Of a stretch of DNA of 64,000 bases, positions 7,286 to 15,300 are shown piece after piece (position 1 is the stretch's first letter; each line of letters begins with the position of its first letter). The translations under genes were made by a program, and so were the position numbers. The stretch comes from an uncultured Winogradskyella sp. (GTDB lineage: Bacteria; Bacteroidota; Bacteroidia; Flavobacteriales; Flavobacteriaceae), in assembly GCF_947498005.1 (NCBI RefSeq), contig NZ_CANMIW010000009.1, positions 62,001 to 126,000 on the forward strand. The letters run 5' to 3'. The notes below the pieces were generated by a model. The model was not told the DNA's origin and did no database searches. It worked only from the letters and a program-made list of their open reading frames with translations.

Positions 7286-8134
7286 TTAACTTGTTTCATG
7301 TAAAACCAAAAATGGTACATCTACATGGTAACTGATCTTTTCTACTTTAGAGTGAAAGAGTATTTGTTGAAAATAATTTAGATTTTTTGCCACCATACAA
7401 ATTAAATTTATTGCTCTGCTTTCTACAAAACACTCTATGGCATCTTCTACTTTTTTGTTTTTTAAATAGTGAAAGGAGTAAGGGTTAGGCGTAAAATAGT
7501 CTTCTAAGAGTTCTTTATTTTCTATCTGCTCCGCATTAAGATCGTCTTCTTTATCACTAATATGTAGTATTCTTAAATTGGTTTTAAATCGCTCTACAAT
7601 GTCTGCCATGGGTTTTAAAACCTGAAGATTATGAGATAAAGAAAAATCAGTAGGAAAAGCAACTTCTTTTGGAGTTACATATTCTGCATTTTCAGGTATG
7701 GCCAATACATTACATTTAACCTTGGTTATCACATCTGCAGTATTTGTACCTAAAATAATTCTATCTAATTCTGAAGCGCCTTTGGTGCCCATCACTATGC
7801 AGTCAATGTGTTTTTCATTTACAGTTTTTCTAATTGATTCAATAAATGAACCATGATCAGTAAGTGTAAAGAATTTATATTTGTTTTGGTTAGAGGTTAA
7901 TTTTGTTGTTCTATGCAACAGACTTCGCAACTTCTGTTTAGATGATGAAGTGTAAACTTTATCAATTATGGTTTCATTAAGCAGTAATGAAGCATCAGTA
8001 AATGCTAGACTATCTAATCTGTCTACATGCAACAAATAAAAATTGCATTCTGTTTTTTCAAAAAAACGGATAGCGTATTTAATAGCATTCCATGAGTTTT
8101 CAGAAAAATCTGTTGGGAGTAGTATATTTTTCAT
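7286..8134 (-). CDS. Universal stress protein, tandem Usp domains (282 aa)
   Basis: Two-domain UspA protein beginning K-N-I-L-L-P-T-D-F-S. The nucleotide-binding pattern is present as G116, G119, G129 and T130, with Thr rather than Ser, which the family allows. The second domain has lost the motif and ends D-V-P-F-L-V-L. It has the best operator of the island (site 5) 53 bases upstream. It is followed closely by the membrane protein at 6875-7261, and the sensor-regulator pair lies just upstream at 8221-10718 on the same strand. Confidence 0.9.
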   Translation of the reverse strand: MKNILLPTDFSENSWNAIKYAIRFFEKTECNFYLLHVDRLDSLAFTDASLLLNETIIDKVYTSSSKQKLRSLLHRTTKLTSNQNKYKFFTLTDHGSFIESIRKTVNEKHIDCIVMGTKGASELDRIILGTNTADVITKVKCNVLAIPENAEYVTPKEVAFPTDFSLSHNLQVLKPMADIVERFKTNLRILHISDKEDDLNAEQIENKELLEDYFTPNPYSFHYLKNKKVEDAIECFVESRAINLICMVAKNLNYFQQILFHSKVEKISYHVDVPFLVLHETS

Positions 8135-8155
8135 TCAGCATTAACTTTACTTTTA

Positions 8156-8200
8156 CAAAGCTAAAAGTAAGATGCTACACTGAAAATGATATATATCATT
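8156..8200 (-). promoter_or_regulatory. Fnr/FixK-like operator plus consensus -7 element (regulon site 5)
   Basis: A perfect 16-bp palindrome AATGATATATATCATT covers 8185-8200 (core 8187-8198). Its centre is 33.0 bp from the centre of 8156-8163, which reads TAGCTTTG on the minus strand, an exact TAnnTTTG. The implied start of transcription is near 8150, about 15 bases before the ATG of the Usp gene at 8134. Confidence 0.8.
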
Positions 8201-8220
8201 TTTAGGCTAATAGATTAAAT

Positions 8221-9273
8221 TTAGCCAATTCTTTTTAATTCTTCTATATCTAAAATTTTAATATTTCTGCCTTCAATTTTAATTATACCCTCGCGCTTAA
8301 AGCTAGTTAGTGTTCTTATTAATGTTTCTGTAGCGATACCAGCTACACTTGCTAGATCACTTCTAGAAATTTTTATAGGATCCTCTGGTTTACGATTTAT
8401 TTTTTCAGCGAACTTTAAAATAGTATTTGCAGTTTTTTTTGACACTGAACTATACGCCATTTCTAACAATTGATTTTTCATGTTAGAAATGTTGTCAGAT
8501 AAGAGCTGAATAAGTTCAATTGCTATTTTAGGATTGTCATTAAGTATATCATTAAATTGCTTAGCTGAGATACCTGTTAATTCCACATCATGTATGGATG
8601 TTGCAGTTTCTTTATGTGGCTTGTTATCAGTGAATGTTGTGTAACCAAATAAATCATCTTCTTTATAAATAGTGGTCACTAATTCCTTACCTTGTTCATC
8701 AATTTGATGACATTTTACTGTGCCTTTATTAATGAGGTAAATATAGTTAGCGTGATCTTGTTCTCTATATATTACCGTGTTTTTAGGATAAGTAAATGTG
8801 TTGCCGTTATCGTCAAAATAGTTTTTTAAAGCATTTAAAGTTTTAATCTCATCTTCGTTATGAGTTTCAATATTGGCACTGCGCTCACGTTCTTCTTTTA
8901 AAATAGCTGCTTTTGCAATTCTACTTTCAATAGCGCTAGTTAATTCATCTTCACCAAAAGGTTTAGTAATGTAATCATCAGCTCCTAAATCCATACCTTT
9001 TCGTACATCTTGTCGTTCTGTTTTTGCAGATAAAAATATAAAGGGTATGTACTTTGTAGCTTGGTTTTTTGAGATGGCTTGTAAAACACCATATCCATCT
9101 AATTCTGGCATCATTATATCACAAACTATAATATCTGGTAAAACTTCTTTGGCTTTTTCTACACCGATTTTTCCATTAGGAGCAGTGTCAACGTTATAGC
9201 CAGATAATTCTAGCAGCTCTGCGGTGTTTTCTCTTAAAATTACGTCGTCTTCTATTAACAATATGTGTTTCAT
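8221..9273 (-). CDS. Response regulator with Crp/Fnr-type output (receiver + cNMP-like + HTH_Crp, 350 aa)
   Basis: Residues 1-120 form a complete receiver: acidic pocket E8-D9-D10, phospho-acceptor D52 in I-V-C-D-I-M-M-P, S82 and K104-P105. Residues about 145-265 are a cyclic-nucleotide-binding-like beta roll and dimer helix, and about 275-350 a winged helix. The recognition helix A-T-E-T-L-I-R has E316 and R320, aligned with the Glu and Arg that Fnr (V-E-T-I-S-R) and Crp use to read TGA in their half-sites. The Ser of Fnr is Ile here. Its ATG overlaps the stop of the kinase gene by one base. It is the obvious candidate to bind the TGAT-N4-ATCA sites of this island. Confidence 0.9.
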   Translation of the reverse strand: MKHILLIEDDVILRENTAELLELSGYNVDTAPNGKIGVEKAKEVLPDIIVCDIMMPELDGYGVLQAISKNQATKYIPFIFLSAKTERQDVRKGMDLGADDYITKPFGEDELTSAIESRIAKAAILKEERERSANIETHNEDEIKTLNALKNYFDDNGNTFTYPKNTVIYREQDHANYIYLINKGTVKCHQIDEQGKELVTTIYKEDDLFGYTTFTDNKPHKETATSIHDVELTGISAKQFNDILNDNPKIAIELIQLLSDNISNMKNQLLEMAYSSVSKKTANTILKFAEKINRKPEDPIKISRSDLASVAGIATETLIRTLTSFKREGIIKIEGRNIKILDIEELKRIG

Positions 9274-10718
9274 TATTCTGCTTTATTTGGTAATTCTATT
9301 GTAAAAATGGTCCCTTTTTCTGGTTCACTTTCAAAATATATTTTTCCTTTTAAATTTTCTAAATGATCTTTTACAATATTTAAACCAATACCTGTGCCTT
9401 GAGTTAATAATGCATTTTCAGCCCTAAAGTAACGATTAAAAATATTTTTTTGATCTTTTTCAGTGATTCCAATGCCGTTGTCCTCAACTTTAAAAATGGT
9501 TTTTACGTCATCTTGCGAAATCTTAATGTCTATTATTGTATTCTCAGAAGAGTATTTTATAGCGTTATGTACTATATTAGAAAGTGCTAATTCTATAATT
9601 TTTTCATCTTGGTGAAGTAGATAAGTATCAATATTTTCAGGGTAATTAATTTGCTGCCCTTCTTTAAGAAGCATATTGGCATTATAAATAACTTCATTAA
9701 TAACCTTACTTACTTTAAATGTGCTGGGAGAATATTTAATTCTTCCTTGCTCTAAGCGTTCAACAGATAAAAAGTCATTTAAAATATTGTTTAAGTAGTG
9801 TACTTTATCAGAAATAGTTTTAATATGCTTGTTTCGTTTGCCTTGTTGCTCTGTTAATGTATATTTTTCTAAGAGCATTGTTGAGGTTAAAATGCCACTC
9901 AAAGGTGTTTTAAACTCGTGAGATACTAATGATAAAAATTTAGTTTTCAATTCGTTTAGTTCTTGTTCTTTAGCAAGTGCATTTTTTAATTCTATGGTTC
10001 TTTTTTCTACAGTACTTTCTAGCTTTTCAGTATAATTTTTTCGTTCAGTAATATCTAAAATTACGGCTACGAATACTTTCTTGTTACCAAGTATAGATAA
10101 TTGTAAATGTATTTCTACAGGATACGTTGTACCATCTTTACGTTTATGAATGGTTTCAAAAATTAATTTTTCTTCAACTTCTTCTATTAAAGGGTTTACT
10201 CTTTTAGTAAATTTTTCTTTCGTAAATTCTGGCTTAATATCTATAGGTGTAAGTTGCTTTAATTCCTTTAAATTGTAACCGATATTGTTTAAGGCACCTC
10301 GATTTACGTTAATGAAATTATAACTTTCACAATCAAAAATGTAAATTTCATTTAATGACTCATTAAATATATTAGCCCAATGTGTAAGCTCTTGCTCTGC
10401 TTTTTTTCTTTCAGTAATATCCTTAACTAAAGCGAGTATGTATTGCTTGTTATCAATGGTTAAAGGATTTAGTCCTACTTCTACCGGAAATGTAATACCT
10501 TCTTTTTTAAGACCGTATAAATCGCGACCAATAGCCATTTGTCTTTTACTCGTATTTTTAACATATCCATTAAAATGGCCATCGTGAGAGCCATGATAAT
10601 TTTTAGGAATTAAGATCTCTAATTTTTGGCCTTCAAGTTCACCATCTTCATAACCAAAAATAACATCAGTTGATGTATTTGTTTTAATGATGATTTGATT
10701 TTTGTCAACCAGTATCAC
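9273..10718 (-). CDS. Soluble PAS-PAS sensor histidine kinase (481 aa from a GTG start)
   Basis: No membrane segment, so cytoplasmic. PAS 1 spans about residues 1-103 and PAS 2 about 112-226, each ending D-I-T-E-R-K. A coiled linker leads to the dimerisation helix with phospho-acceptor H267 in V-S-H-E-F-K-T-P-L. The ATPase domain has N381/N385, D-N-G-I-G at 413-417 and G-T-G-I-G-L at 441-446. In PAS 1, Y-H-G-S-H-D-G and I-G-R align without gaps to FixL, putting H45 at the haem ligand and R65 at the distal Arg. The start is doubtful: PAS-like residues (F-N-T-L-A-E-A-L-A-E-G) continue in frame for 31 codons above the GTG, to a stop at 10812-10814, with no ATG, GTG or TTG. Confidence 0.85.
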   Translation of the reverse strand: MILVDKNQIIIKTNTSTDVIFGYEDGELEGQKLEILIPKNYHGSHDGHFNGYVKNTSKRQMAIGRDLYGLKKEGITFPVEVGLNPLTIDNKQYILALVKDITERKKAEQELTHWANIFNESLNEIYIFDCESYNFINVNRGALNNIGYNLKELKQLTPIDIKPEFTKEKFTKRVNPLIEEVEEKLIFETIHKRKDGTTYPVEIHLQLSILGNKKVFVAVILDITERKNYTEKLESTVEKRTIELKNALAKEQELNELKTKFLSLVSHEFKTPLSGILTSTMLLEKYTLTEQQGKRNKHIKTISDKVHYLNNILNDFLSVERLEQGRIKYSPSTFKVSKVINEVIYNANMLLKEGQQINYPENIDTYLLHQDEKIIELALSNIVHNAIKYSSENTIIDIKISQDDVKTIFKVEDNGIGITEKDQKNIFNRYFRAENALLTQGTGIGLNIVKDHLENLKGKIYFESEPEKGTIFTIELPNKAE

Positions 10719-10865
10719 ACCTTCAGCAAGTGCTTCAGCTAGTGTATTAAAAGTATTTTGGTTATGTTGAAATATATCTGATTGTTGATATTTAAAAGAA
10801 GTTAAAGGTAGTTAATCTTTTAAAAAATTATAGATTAATGGCTAACCCTTTTTTATGCAATAAAC

Positions 10866-10908
10866 TGATTTATATCATTATTTAAATAATTGGTTATGAT
10901 TAAATTAG
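10866..10908 (+). promoter_or_regulatory. Fnr/FixK-like operator plus -7 element (regulon site 6)
   Basis: TGAT-TTAT-ATCA lies at 10866-10877 with both half-sites perfect. Its centre is 33.0 bp from the centre of TAAATTAG (10901-10908), one mismatch from TAnnTTTG. It faces the PNPOx-like gene at 10932. No -7 element is found at the mirrored distance towards the kinase gene, so control appears one-sided. Confidence 0.7.
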
Positions 10909-10931
10909 ACTAATTATTAAATATTAAGGCC

Positions 10932-11390
10932 ATGTTTAGAGCACTAAATGAAAAAGAGTCCATCGCGTTACTAATGCTAAATTACGTAGGTAATCTATCT
11001 TATATCTACAGAGATAAACCTTTTGTTGTGCCCATTACTTATTTTTATGATATGGAAAACAGTGTAATAATAGGTTACTCTGCAGAAGGGCATAAAATTA
11101 ATGCCATGCGAAAAAATACATATGTTTCCTTAAGTGTAACAGATATAGACTCTATAAATGATTGGAAATCGGTATTAGCTCATGGTATCTACCAAGAACT
11201 TACGGGTAGTGCCGCTAAAGCCAAACTCCATCAATTTTCGTTGGGTGTAAAAGATTTAATAATAAATAAAGAGTTTAGAAAATTAGATTTTATAAGTGAA
11301 TTTTCAAGTAAAATAGAAGTAGATAAATTACCCATTGTATTTCAAATTAAGGTAGATGATATTACAGGTAGAATGCGAATGCATCAGTAA
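10932..11390 (+). CDS. Pyridoxamine 5'-phosphate oxidase-like flavin-binding protein (152 aa)
   Basis: A small split-beta-barrel protein of the PNPOx-like FMN-binding superfamily. It opens with an M-F-R-A-L-N-E-K-E helix and then G-N-L-S-Y-I-Y-R-D-K-P-F-V-V-P-I-T-Y, the family's first strands, followed by the G-H-K-I-N-A-M-R-K-N element that contacts the flavin phosphate, and later V-L-A-H-G-I-Y-Q-E-L. Members bind FMN, F420 or haem and reduce or detoxify small molecules. The substrate here is unknown. It is divergent from the kinase and preceded by operator site 6, so it belongs to the proposed regulon. A strong hairpin follows at 11414-11452. Confidence 0.8.
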   Translation: MFRALNEKESIALLMLNYVGNLSYIYRDKPFVVPITYFYDMENSVIIGYSAEGHKINAMRKNTYVSLSVTDIDSINDWKSVLAHGIYQELTGSAAKAKLHQFSLGVKDLIINKEFRKLDFISEFSSKIEVDKLPIVFQIKVDDITGRMRMHQ

Positions 11391-11413
11391 TAAATAGAAT
11401 AATTATAAAATTA

Positions 11414-11452
11414 AAAACCTCAACTAATTATAAATTAAATAGTTGAGGTTTT
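11414..11452. terminator. Bidirectional terminator hairpin
   Basis: A 13-bp perfect stem, AAAACCTCAACTA at 11414-11426 and its complement at 11440-11452, encloses a 13-base AT loop. A-rich and T-rich flanks allow it to end transcripts from both sides: the PNPOx-like gene and the tmRNA, which ends at 11459. Confidence 0.8.
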
Positions 11453-11458
11453 AGGTTG

Positions 11459-11852
11459 TGGAGTCGGAGAGAATCGAACTCTCGTCCAAACAAGTAACCA
11501 AAGGGCTTTCTACACGTTTATTCTTTTCTTAGATTTTCGATTGCGAGCTGGTTAAAGACAACCCACTTACAACTTAGCTTCTTAATCTCGAAAGGGCATC
11601 AAAGCGCTACCCAATCTTAGTCAATTTTTACGATGCCTCAAAAAAGAACGCCACTAACCAAGGCTTTCTGGAGACATTTAGCCTTTCTACCTAGTAGAAA
11701 TGAGCACGAAATCTTACTATAATTCAGATTATGCAGCTAAAGCGTAGTTATTCTCGCCGTTTAAAATTTGGTCTAGCCTTTTAGGTGTTTCAATGCCATT
11801 ACACCACGTGCTTACCATTTAATTAATCTCGCTGTCAAAACCAGTCGACCCC
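11459..11852 (-). ncRNA. ssrA: Transfer-messenger RNA (tmRNA)
   Basis: Read on the minus strand, the 5' end is GGGGTCGACTGG at 11852 and the 3' end is CGACTCCA at 11459. GGGGTCG pairs with CGACTCC as the acceptor stem. The T arm GAGAG-TTCGATT-CTCTC is visible near 11470-11490. The tag frame lies at 11729-11758 and encodes G-E-N-N-Y-A-L-A-A before a TAA, the tag expected for flavobacteria. The 3' CCA is not encoded (the DNA reads CAA) and would be added. tmRNA rescues stalled ribosomes with SmpB. The length of about 394 nt is normal for the group. Confidence 0.95.
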
Positions 11853-11857
11853 AAAAT

Positions 11858-11875
11858 TTTCTGCGAAAGCAGAAA
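11858..11875 (-). terminator. Hairpin between the structured RNA and tmRNA
   Basis: A 7-bp stem TTTCTGC/GCAGAAA with a 4-base loop, followed on the minus strand by ATTTT and then directly by the tmRNA 5' end. It could end the upstream small RNA or help tmRNA 5' processing. The T run is short, so termination is uncertain. Confidence 0.45.
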
Positions 11876-11900
11876 TCTCATAAATGATATATTATTTTTT

Positions 11901-11979
11901 GCGTTACCTTATCAGGTCGTGCTGTCTGCTAAATCTTTTGCTTAAAAAAGTAAAAGGATGCCGCTTCTATCCCTAACGC
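11901..11979 (-). ncRNA. Compact structured RNA, Flavo-1-like (name uncertain)
   Basis: The minus strand folds into an outer helix GCGTTA (11974-11979) with TAACGC (11901-11906). Inside it are a hairpin closed by CTTTT/AAAAG and a short hairpin ACCT-GATA-AGGT. The single-stranded parts GGGATAGAAGCGGCATC and GATTTAGCAGACAGCACG look like conserved segments I recall from flavobacterial intergenic regions, possibly the Rfam Flavo-1 motif, but I cannot confirm the name. It has its own promoter (12017-12042) and sits 49 bases upstream of tmRNA. Confidence 0.5.
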
Positions 11980-12016
11980 GCTACACCAAGAAACCTTATT
12001 AAAATTTCAAGGGCTG

Positions 12017-12042
12017 CAAAATTACTAAAAATACCAATGCAA
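12017..12042 (-). promoter_or_regulatory. Promoter for the structured RNA and tmRNA
   Basis: The minus strand has an exact -7 element TAATTTTG (12017-12024) and a TTG at 12040-12042, a plausible -33 element. Transcription would start near 12010 and run through the structured RNA into tmRNA. Confidence 0.55.
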
Positions 12043-12333
12043 ATGCCATACCAAATTGGTTTTAAACGTATTTTAAGAAATAATGGCAGAATCATAAAAA
12101 TCCTAAAGATTAAAAAAATAATTTTAACTCTTATAGTGACTGGTTTTGGTAAAAATAGATTTAAGGTTTATAAAATGTAAAGACTTAAACTATACTCAAA
12201 TTGAGTATTTCAAATTATAAAAATCAGACTTAGTTTTACTTGCATCAAATATGCCTATTAAATGCGTATTGTTTTGTATGTAAAGATGTTATAATATTGT
12301 ATGTCATACTTATACCATTCCTAACCAATTATC
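12043..12333 (+). other. Intergenic region with promoter for the large T9SS protein
   Basis: No gene is seen. A TTG at 12274-12276 and TAATATTG at 12292-12299 (one mismatch from TAnnTTTG) form a likely promoter for the gene at 12334. The rest is plain AT-rich sequence. Confidence 0.4.
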
Positions 12334-15300
12334 ATGAAAAAACAAGTGCTACTTTCACTTGCCCTAATCATATCTACAACCTATCTAACGCTTAATGCCC
12401 AAAACTGGAATGAAATTATCAAAGCCACAGCTTCTGATGCTACTTTTAGTGACCAATTTGGCTATAGTGTCTCTATAGATGGTAATTATGCCATTGTTGG
12501 TGCCGCTTATGATAATACCGATTTTGGTACTGATACTGGCTCTGCCTATATTTTTGTGCGTTCAGGAGCCAATTGGATAGAACAAACTAAATTAATTGCA
12601 TCTGATGCAGCTGCCGATGACCGATTTGGCTATAGTGTCTCCATAAATGGTGATTATGCCATTGTTGGTGCTCCCGTAAACGATGATAATGGTAGTTTTT
12701 CAGGCTCGACTTATGTGTTTATACGTTCAGGAAGCAGTTGGACAGAACAGGCTAAATTAATAGCTTCTGATGCTACTTCCTTTGATCAATTTGGAAATAG
12801 TGTATCAATAGATGGAGATTATGCTATTGTTGGTGCTTTCGGCAATGATGATGATGGCTCAGCTTCAGGTTCTGCATATATCTTTATGCGTTCAGGGAGT
12901 AATTGGACAGAGCAAACTAAATTAACAGCTTCTGATGCTTATGCTGATGATTGGTTTGGCTATAGTGTATCTGTAGATGATAATTATGTTATTGTTGGCG
13001 CTTCTCATGATGATGATGGAGGTAGTAACTCAGGTTCAGCTTACGTGTTTATGCGTTCAGGTGCTATTTGGACAGAACAAGCCAAATTATCGGCATCTGC
13101 TGATTCTAATGATCTTTTTGGAGATAGTGTGGGTATTGATGGAGATTATGCCATTGTCGGAGCTTTTGGAAATGATAGTGCAATTAGTAATACAGGTTCT
13201 GCATTCATTTTTATGCGTTCAGGCACCAATTGGACAATGCAAGCTGAATTAACAGCTTCTGATGCAGCAGCTTCTGATTTTTTTGGAAGAAGTGTAGCTA
13301 TAGATGGTAAAACTGTTCTCATAGGAGCCACATTAAATGACGATTTAGGCAATGAGTCAGGTTCTGCATATCTATTTACACGTTCAGGTGCTATTTGGAC
13401 AGAACAAGCCAAATTAACGGCATCTGATGGTTTAGCTAATGACCGATTTGGTAGCAGTGTCGCTATAAATGGTGGTAATCTAATTGTTGCTTCACGAAGT
13501 AATAGCAATAATGCAGGAGCTGCATACTTTTATGAATACGATGCAATTATTACAGATGTAGCTAACTTATCTGACATTACGGCAGAATGCGAAGCAACAC
13601 CAGCAACACCTACAGCAAATAGTGGAGCAATTTCCGCAACCGCAGATGTTGCATTCCCAATTACAACACAAGGAACAACAGTTGTAACGTGGACTTATGA
13701 TGATGGCAATGGGAATACTGAAAGTCAAACTCAAAATATTATTTTACAAGATGTTACAGCGCCTATTGTCAGTTGCGCTAATCAAACAATAAATTTAAAT
13801 GCGTCAACATGCGACGATGAAATGATAATAATTTCACCAACACTAAATGAAAACTGTAGTGCATCAAATACAGCTTTAGATTTTGATGGTAATAATGATA
13901 GGGTCATCATTCCTACTAGTTCGTCTTTAAATTTTACAACAGAATTTTCTGTTCAAGCATGGATTTATCCAAGAGCAAATCGCTATACTAGAATTTTTAC
14001 TAGATATTCTGGATCTGCAAGTGTTGCGGGTGAGATTGTCTTTGATACCTATGATGGTTCTAATCCTCCATATTTAGCAAATGGTAGAGGTTTAAGGTTG
14101 GTGTTTACAGGTACTGGTGGAGGTGGTGTTTTTAGTTCTAATGTCTTAAGTTTAAACACATGGAATCATGTAGCTGGTACTTATAATAATGGCGTCATTA
14201 AATTGTATGTCAATGGTGTTGAAATAAATTCCTCAACAACCGTATTTACTTCGATTCCTGCAAGTTCATTAGATTATGCAATTGGAGAAGATGTGAATGT
14301 CGGAGCATATGAGTTTTTTAATGGACAAATAGATGAATTAAGCATCTGGAACACCGCATTGAAGTCAACAGAAATAAACAATGGTTATAACAAACTTTTA
14401 AAAGGAACAGAGCCAGGTTTGGTTGCTTATTATAACTTTGAAGAAGATCCGCTAAGTTCTATTTTAACCGATAAATCTAGCAATGGAAATAATGGTGTTT
14501 TAACCAGTATGGATGTAAACACAGATTGGGTAACCTCTACAGCACCTATTACATCTGTAGTATTAACAAACGATATTACAGGCACTTCAGATGCATCAGG
14601 AATTTATCCGCCTGGAGATACCACTATAACTTGGACCGCTGAAGATACGCACGGCAATTCCGAGAGCTGCACGCAAATTATCACAGTCACAGGTAATGAC
14701 ACTTCATTGTCATTCTTATCTGGTGATAATTTAATATTAAGTCCAGCTTTTGATTCCAATATTTATAGCTACACATCAAATGTTTGTTCTAACACCAACA
14801 ATACACTAGTAAGTGCAATTACAAATGATGAAAACGCTACAGTTATAGGTACAGGTAATGTAAACCTTAATATTGGTGAAAACAATATTATTGTTAGTGT
14901 AGAGAATGCTTGTGGAGAGCCAACAGATTATACTATTGTAGTAAGCCGTTCAACCACTGAAAGTGAAGTGTCTCTGTGGAATGGTTCTTTATCATCTGAC
15001 TGGAATGAACCAAATAATTGGACACCAAATGTTGTTCCATCAAAGTGTAGTGTGGTAACTATTCCAATTACATCTAATATTCCTATAGTTTCAGGAGTGG
15101 TCGAAATTGCAAAACTAAATTTGAATAGTGGTGCAAATATGGTTGTCCCTAATACAACAACTCTAAATATTACTGACGATTTAACGATGTACTCTCAATC
15201 CGATAGTTATTCTGGATTGGTAGTTAAGGGTTCAATATCTGTCGCAGGTAACACAAGCTATCATAGATATGTCAATTCTAATATCTTGGGTAATGATTTA

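Noticed and set aside
10835..10842. Mirror-image use of operator site 6 for the kinase gene
   Set aside because: The sequence at the mirrored 33-bp distance reads GCCATTAA on the minus strand, not a -7 element.
12977..13252. Second frame within the FG-GAP region
   Set aside because: It is an artefact of the tandem repeats in the large T9SS gene; residues are low-complexity Met/Leu.
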